Origin: CALAGB01 sp963789565
GTDB lineage: Bacteria; Chloroflexota; Chloroflexia; Thermomicrobiales; Thermomicrobiaceae
Direction of reading: 5' to 3'
Assembly: GCA_963789565.1 (NCBI GenBank)
Contig: CAWBKX010000002.1
Span: forward strand, 2,108,001 to 2,172,000
Length of the DNA stretch: 64,000 nt
The translations under genes were made by a program, and so were the position numbers. Under the pieces are notes generated by a model. That model was not told the DNA's origin and ran no database searches. It saw only the letters and a list, made by a program, of their open reading frames with translations. Shown in pieces: positions 23,428 to 32,110 of the stretch. How positions within the stretch are numbered: position 1 is the first letter of the stretch; each line of letters begins with the position of its first letter.

Positions 23428-24699
23428 ATGGCTGAGCACGACACCTTTGCCCTGCGTGGCGGCACCGTCATCGACGGCATGGGTGGTGACCCGATCCCGG
23501 ATGGGACGGTGCTGGTCGACCACGGCCGCATCGCCGCAGTCGGGCCGTCCGCCAGCATCAACCTCCCCAGCGATCTGACGATTCACAACGTCTCCGGCAT
23601 GACCGTCTTGCCGGGCCTGATCGACGGCCACGTACATCTGCGCTCCTTCGCCGGCCGCGGCCACCAGGACGTGCATCTCTGGAACGTCCTCACCTTCATC
23701 GAGGAGCAGACCGTCCACTGTGCCGCCAACGCCATCACGGCCATGGAGTCGGGCGTCACGAGTGTGCGCGATATGGCCGGTGGCCGGCCCGAGATCGCCG
23801 TCAGGCATGTGATGGAGCAGGGAATTTTACCCGGCGCGCGCATCGTCGTTTGCGGCTTCGTCGGCATGACGGCTGGGCATGGCGACATGTTCGTCCCGCC
23901 GATCATGGAGCAGCGCATGTGGCCGCCCGCCGACGGCATCGATGCTTGCCGCAAGCTCATCCGCGAGTACGCGCGGGACGGCGCCGACTTCATCAAGCTT
24001 TGCACCAGCGGCGGCGTCCTCTCCATCGGGGACAAGTCGGAGTGGCGCAACTACACGATGGAAGAGACGCGGGCCATCGTGGATGAGGCTCACGCGCTGG
24101 GGAAGCCGGTGGCGGCGCATGCCCACACGCGGGATGGCATCCATCAGGCGCTGGTGGCCGGGGTCGACACGCTGGAGCACGGCACGCATCTGGATGACGA
24201 GCTGATCGAGATGATGCTGGAGCGCAATACCTGGCTCTGCCCGACACTGGCCATTGGCGATTTCATCCTCACGCATGGTGAAGAGCGGGGCGTGCCAGCC
24301 GAATCGCTGGCCAAATCACGTGAGACCGACGGCCACCGTCAGGAATCGATGCGTAAGGCGTACACAGCAGGTGTGCGCATCTTCATGGGAACCGACTCCT
24401 GCAACACGATGGCCTTCGGCGGTCACGCCCGCGAGCTGCAGCTGATGCACGAGCGCATCGGCATGACGGCCATGGAGACGATCGTGGCATCCACGTCAGC
24501 CGCGGCCAACGCCATCGGTTTGGGTGACATAACCGGGAGTCTCTCTATGGGCAAGATGGCCGATATGCTGGTCGTCGATGGCGATCCGTTAAGCGATCTG
24601 CGTATCCTACAAGAGCGCTCCAAGCTGCTCGGCGTGATCAAGGAGGGATCGGTGTTGGTTGACCGCGGGATGCCGCGTCCGGTCGCCGCAATGGTCTGA
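23428..24699 (+). CDS. Metal-dependent amidohydrolase (imidazolonepropionase/prolidase-like)
   Basis: 423 residues from ATG 23428 (GAGGAGGG upstream). TIM-barrel amidohydrolase signatures appear in order: VLPGLIDGHVHL (HxH), the bridging lysine in DFIKLCTSGGVLS, VAAHAHT, TLEHGTHLDD, and the GTDS aspartate, with a terminal beta-sandwich strand (MGKMADMLVVDGDPLSDL). Proteins of this subgroup hydrolyse acylated amino acids or cyclic amides. It forms an operon with the creatininase-like gene 13 bp upstream. Confidence 0.9.
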   Translation: MAEHDTFALRGGTVIDGMGGDPIPDGTVLVDHGRIAAVGPSASINLPSDLTIHNVSGMTVLPGLIDGHVHLRSFAGRGHQDVHLWNVLTFIEEQTVHCAANAITAMESGVTSVRDMAGGRPEIAVRHVMEQGILPGARIVVCGFVGMTAGHGDMFVPPIMEQRMWPPADGIDACRKLIREYARDGADFIKLCTSGGVLSIGDKSEWRNYTMEETRAIVDEAHALGKPVAAHAHTRDGIHQALVAGVDTLEHGTHLDDELIEMMLERNTWLCPTLAIGDFILTHGEERGVPAESLAKSRETDGHRQESMRKAYTAGVRIFMGTDSCNTMAFGGHARELQLMHERIGMTAMETIVASTSAAANAIGLGDITGSLSMGKMADMLVVDGDPLSDLRILQERSKLLGVIKEGSVLVDRGMPRPVAAMV

Positions 24700-24728
24700 T
24701 TTCCGCGTCTAATCCGACAAAATTAGTC

Positions 24729-24756
24729 AACATTAATGTTTCGAATTCCATTGACA
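24729..24756 (+). promoter_or_regulatory. Palindrome next to a consensus -35 box upstream of the metal ATPase
   Basis: AACATTAATGTT (24729-24740) is a perfect 12-bp palindrome ten bases before TTGACA (24751-24756), a consensus -35. The -10 is poor (TAAGCT at 24775, 18 bp spacing), as at activated promoters. It may bind a metal-sensing regulator for the downstream ATPase; no regulator gene is adjacent. Confidence 0.4.
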
Positions 24757-24858
24757 GGCGCGCCGCACGTACAGTAAGCTGCCATAGAAATAGGACTCAT
24801 TCTCAAAAGATTGTCGGGATCGATGAACATTCCGGCAACGAATCTATGGTGAGGCAGC

Positions 24859-27267
24859 ATGCGCGAAAGAACCATCCCGATCTCTCTTGAAGGCGACGAC
24901 GAAGCGCGCTGTGCTGAGGTGCTGCTCCAGACGCTCACCTCGCACAAGGGCATCGGCGCGGTAGAGCTCGACCCGGTCAACAGCGCCATCAAGCTGAGCT
25001 ACGATCCCAATCTCGTCTCGCTCTCCTCCGTCGAACGAGTGGCCGAGCGAGTTGGTGCGCAGTTGGGCGAGCGTTATCACCGCTGCTCCCTGCGCATGGA
25101 CGGCGTCTCCTGCCGCTCCTGCGGGTTAGCCATCGAGCGACGCCTTGCGGGACGCGACGACATCGTTTGGGCCAGCGCCAACGCTCCGAGCGGCAGCCTG
25201 AGCCTGGAATACGTCGGCACGAGCGATCGACTGCCGCAGATCTCGCGGGAGATCGGCGAGTCGGGTGTGCCGGTGCGTCCCACCGGAGAATCATCTCACC
25301 CCCGTCGTCAGATGGAGGAGGAAGAGAGCTGGTGGGACGAGCACAAGCTGATGGTGATGGCAGCCGTCACCGCCATCTTCCTGATCAACGGTTGGGGCCT
25401 CGGCGCGCTGGGGCTTATCCCCCACAATGTGCAGCTCGTCTTCTACGTCCTGACGTATCTAGCCGGCGGCACCTTCGCCACCATTGATGCCATCAAAGCG
25501 CTGCGCGAGGGGAGCGTCGAGGTCGACCTGCTCATGGTGGTGGCCGCCATCGGCGCCGCGACTATCGGCGGCTGGGTCGAGGGCGGTATCCTGCTCTTCC
25601 TCTTCTCGCTCGGCAACGCGCTCGAGCATTTCGCCCTGGGACGCACCCACCGGGCCATCCGCTCGCTCATGGAGCTGAGTCCGGAAGACGCTCTGGTCGT
25701 GCGTGGCGGTGAAGAGCTGCGCATCCCGGTCGAAGAGCTGGTCGTCGGCGACGTGGTGGTGGTGCGACCGAGCGAGCGGATCCCGGCCGACGCCGAAGTC
25801 ATCAGTGGCGAATCGTCGGTCGACCAGTCGCCCATCACCGGTGAATCGATCCCGGTCGGCAAGATGGCCGGGGACAATGTCTTCGCCGGAACCATCAATG
25901 GTCACGGGCTATTGCGCCTGCGTGTCGATCGTGTGGCGCACGAGAGTACGCTGGCCAAGATCATTCGCATCGTCGAGGAGGCGCGCGGGCAGAAATCCGC
26001 GACCCAGCGCTTCACCGATCGCTTCGAGGGTGCCTACGCCATCGCCATCATGTGCGCGTCGGTCGTCACCTTCACCATTCCGATGTTGATCTTCGGCACC
26101 CATGAGTTCCACACCTGGTTCTATCGGGCCATGACGTTGCTGGTCGTCGCCTCTCCCTGCTCACTGGTCATCTCGACCCCGGCCTCGATCCTGTCGGCGC
26201 TGGCCAACGGCGCGCGTCAGGGCATCCTCTTCAAGGGGGCCGTCCATCTCGAGAACGCCGGCGTCATCACGGCGGTGGCCTTCGACAAGACTGGCACCCT
26301 CACCCTCGGACGTCCCCGCGTGACCGACGTCATGCCCTGGACCGGGGTCGATGAGCGGGAGATGCTCTCGATCGCCGCGTCGGTGGAGCGCCTCTCGGAG
26401 CACCCGCTCGGCATGGCCGTGGTGCAGCACGCCGAACGCAACGGTTTCGGTGGCTTGATCGACGAGGGAGACATTTCGAATCTGCAGTCGGTTCCGGGCC
26501 GCGGCGTGCGCGCCAGCGTGCAGGGTCGCGTGATCCGCATTGGCAACGACGCCCTCTTCGAGAGTGAGGGAGTGTCGCTGCCGCAGGCGTTGCAGGAACA
26601 AGCCGATGTCTACCGCGAGAATGGAAAGACGACGATGTACGTCATGGCGGACGATACGCCGCTAGGCGTCATCGGCGTGGCCGATGTCATCCGGCCGGTC
26701 GCTCCGGCGGTCATCGAAGAGCTACACCGCATCGGGGTGCAAAAGACGATCCTGCTGACCGGCGACAACGAGCGAGCGGCCCGCGCCATCGCCAAGCAGG
26801 TTGGGATCGATGAGTGGCGCGCAGGTCTCCTGCCGGAAGAGAAGCTGGACGTCATCCGTGAGCTGCAGCAGTCGGGGGTCAAAGTGGCCATGGTTGGCGA
26901 CGGCGTGAACGACGCTCCGGCGCTGGCGACGGCCACGCTCGGCATCGCCATGGGCGCCGCCGGCACCGACGTGGCGCTGGAGACGGCCGACGTGGTCCTC
27001 ATGTCGGACGACCTGACCAAGCTGCCGTACGCGGTGGAGCTCAGTCGCCGGGCGCGGCGCATCATCACCCAGAACATGGTCTTCGCCCTGAGCGTCATCA
27101 TCATCTTCTCAATGGGAGCGGTCGTGGGCCTGGTGCCGCTGCCGGTGGGCGTCATCGCGCACGAGGGTGGCACGATCCTGGTGGTGACAAACGGTCTGCG
27201 CCTGCTGCGCTTCGTCAAACCAGCCGTCACCAAGGTGCCAGGAACTCCGGCGCTCGCGTTGGAGTGA
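24859..27267 (+). CDS. P1B-4-type heavy-metal-transporting ATPase
   Basis: 802 residues, membrane pump driven by aspartyl phosphorylation. An N-terminal HMA-like region includes GVSCRSCG (Cys85, Cys88). The membrane metal motif is SPC (432-434), the phosphorylation site DKTGTLT (Asp476), the hinge GDGVNDAPA, and the last helix carries HEGGT (His768-Gly771). SPC together with HEGG(T/S) marks subgroup P1B-4, whose members export Co(II), Fe(II), Zn(II) or Ni(II), rather than the CPC copper or Cd/Zn pumps. It follows a palindrome and -35 box and stands alone. Its 3' end is partly duplicated at 31817. Confidence 0.93.
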   Translation: MRERTIPISLEGDDEARCAEVLLQTLTSHKGIGAVELDPVNSAIKLSYDPNLVSLSSVERVAERVGAQLGERYHRCSLRMDGVSCRSCGLAIERRLAGRDDIVWASANAPSGSLSLEYVGTSDRLPQISREIGESGVPVRPTGESSHPRRQMEEEESWWDEHKLMVMAAVTAIFLINGWGLGALGLIPHNVQLVFYVLTYLAGGTFATIDAIKALREGSVEVDLLMVVAAIGAATIGGWVEGGILLFLFSLGNALEHFALGRTHRAIRSLMELSPEDALVVRGGEELRIPVEELVVGDVVVVRPSERIPADAEVISGESSVDQSPITGESIPVGKMAGDNVFAGTINGHGLLRLRVDRVAHESTLAKIIRIVEEARGQKSATQRFTDRFEGAYAIAIMCASVVTFTIPMLIFGTHEFHTWFYRAMTLLVVASPCSLVISTPASILSALANGARQGILFKGAVHLENAGVITAVAFDKTGTLTLGRPRVTDVMPWTGVDEREMLSIAASVERLSEHPLGMAVVQHAERNGFGGLIDEGDISNLQSVPGRGVRASVQGRVIRIGNDALFESEGVSLPQALQEQADVYRENGKTTMYVMADDTPLGVIGVADVIRPVAPAVIEELHRIGVQKTILLTGDNERAARAIAKQVGIDEWRAGLLPEEKLDVIRELQQSGVKVAMVGDGVNDAPALATATLGIAMGAAGTDVALETADVVLMSDDLTKLPYAVELSRRARRIITQNMVFALSVIIIFSMGAVVGLVPLPVGVIAHEGGTILVVTNGLRLLRFVKPAVTKVPGTPALALE

Positions 27268-27288
27268 GCCGTCCTCGGAAAATCTAGC

Positions 27289-27308
27289 GGCGGGCAGAGA
27301 CGCCCGCC
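27289..27308 (+). repeat. Interspersed palindromic repeat (family 2, copy a)
   Basis: GGCGGGCAGAGACGCCCGCC can form a stem of GGCGGGC with GCCCGCC. The same 20 bases occur at 63270-63289, and a mutated copy follows the ATPase fragment near 31988. Confidence 0.7.
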
Positions 27309-27384
27309 GGAATTCTTAACGAAATGCGTAACCGCGGCTGTCTTCTGTGATGAATTGCGGGGTCCGCCGCGGATCCTGATCCCA

Positions 27385-27419
27385 GAGACCGGTGCCGGTG
27401 CTCCTACCGGCCCGGTCTC
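27385..27419 (+). other. Long GC-rich hairpin upstream of the acyl-CoA dehydrogenase
   Basis: GAGACCGG (27385-27392) pairs with CCGGTCTC (27412-27419), and inside it GCCGGT pairs with ACCGGC around GCTCCT, giving about 14 bp with one bulged T. It lies in the 380-bp gap between the ATPase and acyl-CoA dehydrogenase genes. It could end ATPase transcription, but no T-run follows. The rest of the gap holds the family 2 repeat and no recognised promoter. Confidence 0.5.
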
Positions 27420-27646
27420 CGTGTCTGACTGAGCACCCCTTACTCCTTATTCAAATCGAGCCAGCTTATCGAACGTTGACAGTGTGGCAGCCGGTGCTAG
27501 AGTGGCTGGAACGACTGAACACAACATTCGGGAGCCGCGTCACGTCGTTCCCGCGACGACGACTCTCGTCCCCACGCTTCCAGTGGTTCCGCTTCGCGCG
27601 GTCGAGCGGCAGTCGGATCGCTCGACCGCTGGCGAGAGGACGATCC

Positions 27647-28900
27647 ATGGATCTCTTCTACACCAAGGAAGATGAGGCGTTTCGGGCTCAGGTCCGTGAC
27701 TGGCTCGCCGAGAACCTTCCGGAGACGCGTCCCGAGACCCCGGAGGAGGCCAGAGCCTGGCACCGCAAGCTCTACGAGGCCGGCTATGTCGGCATGGGCT
27801 GGCCGGTCGCCTACGGCGGTCGCGATGCCCGTCCGATGGAGCAGGCCATCCTGGGCGAAGAACTGGCACGGGTCAACGCGCCGGGGACGATCAACGGGCT
27901 TGGGATTGGTCTGGTCGGTCCCACCCTGATCCACCACGGCACCGACCCGCAGCGGGAGCGCTTCCTCAAGAACATCTTGAGCGCCGACGAGATCTGGTGC
28001 CAGCTCTACTCGGAGCCGAACTCCGGATCCGACCTGGCAAGCCTGCAGACGCGCGCCATCCTGGACGACGACGAGTACATCATCAACGGCCAGAAGATCT
28101 GGACGAGTAGCGCGCACCTCGCCGATTGGGGCTTGATGCTGGTGCGCACCGATCCCGGCGCTCCCAAGCATCTCGGGATCTCCTGCCTCCTGGTCGACAT
28201 GCGTTCGCCGGGCGTCGAGGTGCGGCCACTCAAGCAGATCAGCGGCGGCGCCGAGTTCAACGAGGTCTTCTTCACCCAGGTGCGCATCCCGCACGAGAAC
28301 CTGGTCGGCGAGCTGAACACCGGCTGGCAGATCGCGCAGACGACCCTCTCCTACGAGCGCGGCGGCAACACGCTGGGGCGGGTCAGTCGCCAGACAGCCC
28401 AATTCCATCGGCTGCTGGAGGTTGCGTCCGCGCTGCGCTACGACGGCACCCGCGCCATCGACGACCCGCTCATCCGCCAGAAGATCGGCCAGATCTATGC
28501 CGAGATCGAGGTGCTGCGCTATAGCTCGTTGCGGCTCCTGTCGCGGCTGGAGAAGGGGAATCGCCCCGGTCCCGAGTCGGCGGTCACCAAACTGTCCTAC
28601 TCTGAGCTAGACAAGCGACATCAGGAGCTGATCCTCGAGATCCTGGGTCCCTACGGGCAACTCTTTGCCGGCGGGCCGGACGAGTTGGCCCTGCAGCCGG
28701 GGGCGGTGTTCGGTGATCCAGGCACGTGGGCATACGGGTTTGCCCGATCGCGCGCGGCCACCATCGCGGCCGGCACGTCCGAGATCCAGAAGAACATCAT
28801 CGGCGAGCGCGTGCTTGGTCTGCCCAAGGAGGTGCGCACCGATCGGATTCAGGCCCAGCAGGCCGCACGATCCGCATCGTCGGACGGCACGCAGCATTAG
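27647..28900 (+). CDS. Acyl-CoA dehydrogenase
   Basis: 417 residues from ATG 27647 (GAGAGGA upstream). FAD enzyme that introduces a 2,3 double bond into acyl-CoA. Domains in order: N-terminal helices (FYTKEDEAFRAQVRDWLAEN), a mid beta-domain with QLYSEPNSGSDLASLQT and INGQKIWTSSAHLADWGLML (FAD and substrate contacts), and the C-terminal helical domain ending in SRAATIAAGTSEIQKNIIGERVLGLP. The downstream MaoC and acyl-CoA synthetase genes on the same strand fit a fatty- or carboxylic-acid degradation operon (dehydrogenate, hydrate, activate). Confidence 0.93.
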   Translation: MDLFYTKEDEAFRAQVRDWLAENLPETRPETPEEARAWHRKLYEAGYVGMGWPVAYGGRDARPMEQAILGEELARVNAPGTINGLGIGLVGPTLIHHGTDPQRERFLKNILSADEIWCQLYSEPNSGSDLASLQTRAILDDDEYIINGQKIWTSSAHLADWGLMLVRTDPGAPKHLGISCLLVDMRSPGVEVRPLKQISGGAEFNEVFFTQVRIPHENLVGELNTGWQIAQTTLSYERGGNTLGRVSRQTAQFHRLLEVASALRYDGTRAIDDPLIRQKIGQIYAEIEVLRYSSLRLLSRLEKGNRPGPESAVTKLSYSELDKRHQELILEILGPYGQLFAGGPDELALQPGAVFGDPGTWAYGFARSRAATIAAGTSEIQKNIIGERVLGLPKEVRTDRIQAQQAARSASSDGTQH

Positions 28901-28969
28901 CCGTGAGCGGAGCGGCCCGGGTGCGTCCGGCTGGGAGCCTGTTGTGTGCGGGCCATATGTGGAGAGGCG

Positions 28970-29839
28970 ATGACGGTGACTGACGGAACCGAGCCCGAAC
29001 GGGTCGTGCGCAGCCTGGACGAACTCCAGTCTCTCGTTGGTCAGGAGATCGCTGTTGGCCCCTGGGTGGAACTGACGCAGGACATGGTCGACCGCTTTCT
29101 CGAGTCGATCAGCATGCAGTCCGGGCACGCGGTCAGCGCGAATCCAGATAACCCGACCGAGGATCGCACCATCGTTCCCGGTTATTTTCTCCTCTCCGCG
29201 GGCGGGATCCTGGCAAGTGGCTCCCAAGGCATCAAGATCGATCTGGGCGGCAAGCTCAGCGTCAACTACGGGATGAACCGGGTGCGGTTTCCTGCGCCGG
29301 TTCACGTCGGCCAGCGCGTTCGGGTGCGAACGACGATCGCCAAAGTCGAGGAGCTCGATCAGCGCGCCATCCAGACCACCCGGCTGCAAACGATCGAGAT
29401 CGAGGGTGAATCTGAGCCGGCCTGCGTTGCTGAGACGCTGGGACGGATCTATTTCCTTAACCAACCCGCAGGCACATTGAAGCCATCGGCCACGTCGGGG
29501 CGAATGACGAGCCAGCGGGAGAAAGCAGACACACGCAATGGAGGCGCGGATGGGGCAGGGAGCGCGACCAGATCAGGGACGCGAGGTCACGGGTCAGGCC
29601 GGCTGGTACACGGATTGGCAAGATTCGGACGCCTTCAACCGGTCGATGCGGGCGCTACTCCATCCGCGACGCATCGCCATCGTCGGCGCCTCGCCCAATC
29701 CCGGCTTCGCCAACTCCATCCAGCGTCGCATCGTGAGCTGCGGCTACGATGGCGAGATCTTGCCGGTGAATCCCAATTACGCCGAGGTCCTGGGAGTGCC
29801 GACCTACCCGACGCTCGAGTCAATCCCCGGCGGTGCTGA
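28970..29839 (+). CDS. MaoC-like (R)-hydratase with aberrant C-terminal extension
   Basis: Starts at ATG 28970 with GGAGAG five bases upstream. Residues up to about 165 are a hotdog-fold MaoC domain: GPWVELTQDMVDRFLESI, then TIVPGYFLLSAGG and VNYGMNRVRFPAPVHVGQRVRVR. It should end near LGRIYF, but the frame stays open for another 120 or so residues, which are Arg/Gly/Ser-rich and read the next gene in the wrong frame. Restoring the expected frame near 29452 gives a stop at 29478-29480. I infer a recent frameshift or sequencing indel; the functional gene would end about 29480. Role: hydration of 2-enoyl-CoA. Confidence 0.75.
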   Translation: MTVTDGTEPERVVRSLDELQSLVGQEIAVGPWVELTQDMVDRFLESISMQSGHAVSANPDNPTEDRTIVPGYFLLSAGGILASGSQGIKIDLGGKLSVNYGMNRVRFPAPVHVGQRVRVRTTIAKVEELDQRAIQTTRLQTIEIEGESEPACVAETLGRIYFLNQPAGTLKPSATSGRMTSQREKADTRNGGADGAGSATRSGTRGHGSGRLVHGLARFGRLQPVDAGATPSATHRHRRRLAQSRLRQLHPASHRELRLRWRDLAGESQLRRGPGSADLPDARVNPRRC

Positions 29840-31790
29840 TCTCGCCATCGTCGTCGTCCCAAGCAGCATGGTTCTCGACGTTCTCGCATCATGTGAGCGG
29901 GCCGGGATCGGTGCCGTCGACATCATCACCAGCGGATTCGCCGAGAAGCAGGAGGACGCGACCGGTCCGGAGCGCCAGCGGGCCATTTATGACTTCGCCC
30001 GGCGCAGCGGCATTCGCGTCGTGGGACCCAACTGCTTGGGCAACATCAGCGTGCGGAACAAGATGGTCGCGATCTCCGGCTCCTATACGCCGCTGCATGA
30101 GGGCCCGGTTTCGCTCGCACTGCAGAGCGGGCTCATGGCGTTCAGCCTCGTCATACCACCGAACGACCGGGAGTTTGGCTTCAACTATGTCGTCACACTG
30201 GGGAACGAGGCCGATCTCGATCTGGTCGACCTGCTGCGCTTCTACGTGGACGATGAGGAGACACGGGTCATCGGCTGCTTCGTCGAGCAGTTTCGCCGTC
30301 CGGAGGCGTTCCTGGAGGTGGCGGCTGAGGCGGCCAATCGCGGCAAGCCGATCGTCATGCTCAAGGTTGGACGCTCGGAGACGGCGCAGCGGGCGGCCCT
30401 GGCGCACACCGGCTCGATCGTCGGGGCCGATGGCATCGCCGACGCCATCTTTCGGCAGTACGGGATCACCCGTGTCTTCTCGCTGGAGGAGATGATCGAG
30501 ACCCTGGCGATCTTCCACAGCCGCAAGCTGCCAAAGGGGCGGGGCGCCTCGATGGGGGTCTCCTCAGGTGGCACCGCCGGACTGATCGCCGATATGGCCG
30601 ACGACCTCGGGGTCGAATTCCCTGCCCTCTTGCCCGAGACCGCGCGCAGGATTGCGGCGGTCATCCCGCCCTACGGCACGGTGGGCAATCCGCTCGATTG
30701 GACCGGTCAGGCGGGGCGCATGGAGGGTGTGCTCGAGGAATGCTTCCGCTCCCTGGCCGACGACCCCAACATCGACTTCGTGATCTATGGACAGGCCTAT
30801 CCGACCGTCATTGACCTGTCCGAGGCGGCCGGCAAGGTGCTGAAAACGCTGCCGGATCAATATCCAGACAAGATCTTCCTGGTCATGTCCAGCGTTCCGG
30901 GGGAGTTCAAGACGCGGATCTTCGACACCGATCCGATTGAACCGGCCAGGATCCTGGACGGTATTCCGTTCCTGCAGGGCGCCGAAAATGGGCTCCGGGC
31001 GGTCAAGTCGCTGGGTCGCTACGCTGAGTTCAAACGGGCGTGGGACGGCGGCGAGCGGGGCGACGTCGCGGCAAGCCCGGTCGCCGCGCAGGCTCGTGAG
31101 TTGGTCCGTGCCGCGGCCGGTCGGCCGCTGGTGGAACGGGAAGCCAAAGCGGTGTTGGCCCTCTACGGCATTCCGGTCACGCGCGAGCAGCTGGCCACGA
31201 CGTCGGAAGAGGCAGTCGCGGCGGCGCGGCCGATCGGCTATCCAGTGGTGCTCAAGATCGAGTCGCCCGACATCCTGCACAAGACCGATGTCGGGGGCGT
31301 ATTACTCGACATAAAGAATGACGCTGGAGTGCGTGACGGCTTTGCTCGCATCATGGCCGCCGCCCGTGACCATAACCCGCATGCCGAGATTCTCGGAATG
31401 CTAGTGCAGGAGCAGATCGGACCGGGTCACGAGATGATCCTCGGCATGACCGAGGACGCCACCTTCGGACCGGCGATCGCGGTGGGGCTGGGGGGCATCT
31501 TCGTCGAGACACTCAATGATGTGGTGCTCGGCGTTCCACCCCTGCGAGAGTGGGATGCCCGCGCGATGCTGGCACGCTTGCGGGCGGCACCAGTGCTGGC
31601 GGGGGGTGGGGCCCGTGGTCGCGGAGCAGCCGACCTCGATGCACTGGTCCAGATCCTTCAGCGCTTCTCGCGGCTCTGTCTGGATTTGCGTGACGATGTG
31701 GCCGAGATCGACATCAACCCGCTCGTCCTCTTCGGTCAGGGTCAGGGAGCACGAGTGGTCGACTGCCTGATCGTGCCGAAGCGGACGTAA
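29550..31790 (+). CDS. Acyl-CoA synthetase, NDP-forming (fused alpha-beta acetate-CoA ligase type)
   Basis: About 746 residues. I prefer ATG 29550 (GGAGG five bases upstream) over ATG 29538. The order is CoA-binding Rossmann domain (RIAIVGASPNPGFANSIQRR, GPNCLGNIS), ligase/flavodoxin-like domains (MGVSSGGTAGLIADMADD, GNPLDWTGQ), and a C-terminal ATP-grasp domain (YPVVLKIESPDILHKTDVGGV, EIDINPLVL). The enzyme joins acids to CoA with ATP to ADP, or runs in reverse. It completes a cluster with acyl-CoA dehydrogenase and MaoC hydratase. Confidence 0.92.
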   Translation: MGQGARPDQGREVTGQAGWYTDWQDSDAFNRSMRALLHPRRIAIVGASPNPGFANSIQRRIVSCGYDGEILPVNPNYAEVLGVPTYPTLESIPGGADLAIVVVPSSMVLDVLASCERAGIGAVDIITSGFAEKQEDATGPERQRAIYDFARRSGIRVVGPNCLGNISVRNKMVAISGSYTPLHEGPVSLALQSGLMAFSLVIPPNDREFGFNYVVTLGNEADLDLVDLLRFYVDDEETRVIGCFVEQFRRPEAFLEVAAEAANRGKPIVMLKVGRSETAQRAALAHTGSIVGADGIADAIFRQYGITRVFSLEEMIETLAIFHSRKLPKGRGASMGVSSGGTAGLIADMADDLGVEFPALLPETARRIAAVIPPYGTVGNPLDWTGQAGRMEGVLEECFRSLADDPNIDFVIYGQAYPTVIDLSEAAGKVLKTLPDQYPDKIFLVMSSVPGEFKTRIFDTDPIEPARILDGIPFLQGAENGLRAVKSLGRYAEFKRAWDGGERGDVAASPVAAQARELVRAAAGRPLVEREAKAVLALYGIPVTREQLATTSEEAVAAARPIGYPVVLKIESPDILHKTDVGGVLLDIKNDAGVRDGFARIMAAARDHNPHAEILGMLVQEQIGPGHEMILGMTEDATFGPAIAVGLGGIFVETLNDVVLGVPPLREWDARAMLARLRAAPVLAGGGARGRGAADLDALVQILQRFSRLCLDLRDDVAEIDINPLVLFGQGQGARVVDCLIVPKRT

Positions 31791-31816
31791 TCGAGTAGTC
31801 CATTTGGTGGGGTCGC

Positions 31817-31966
31817 ATGTCGGACGACCTGACCAAGCTGCCGGTGGACGTCATCGCGCACGAGGGTGGCACGATCCTGGTGGTAACGAACGGTCTACGC
31901 CTGCTGCGTTTCGTCAAACCAGCTATCAGCTAGGTGTCGGGCACCCCAGCTCTCGTGATGGAGTGA
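31817..31966 (+). pseudogene. Internally deleted copy of the metal-ATPase gene's 3' end
   Basis: From ATG 31817 the sequence repeats the ATPase code for SDDLTKLP, jumps at a shared GCTGCCG word to the code for VIAHEGGTILVVTNGLRL, continues to FVKPA, then meets an early TAG. The similarity runs past the original stop (GGAGTGAGC) and into a mutated family 2 repeat. A deletion of some 125 bp between short direct repeats explains the junction. It is not a functional gene. Confidence 0.85.
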
Positions 31967-32110
31967 GCGGACTCTCGGATAACCTAGCGGCGGGCGGAGA
32001 CGGCCGCTAACAAGCCGCCATGCTTGGACTCCAAAGCGTCTCCACCTGCGATCGAGAACCGTCCTCATTTGCTTAGGTGGATGCGGAGATATTTGGCTGT
32101 GTGAATGAAC

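Noticed and set aside
22671..23561. Open frame of 296 codons on the minus strand
   Set aside because: Shadow of the creatininase-like gene; no ribosome-binding site or motif.
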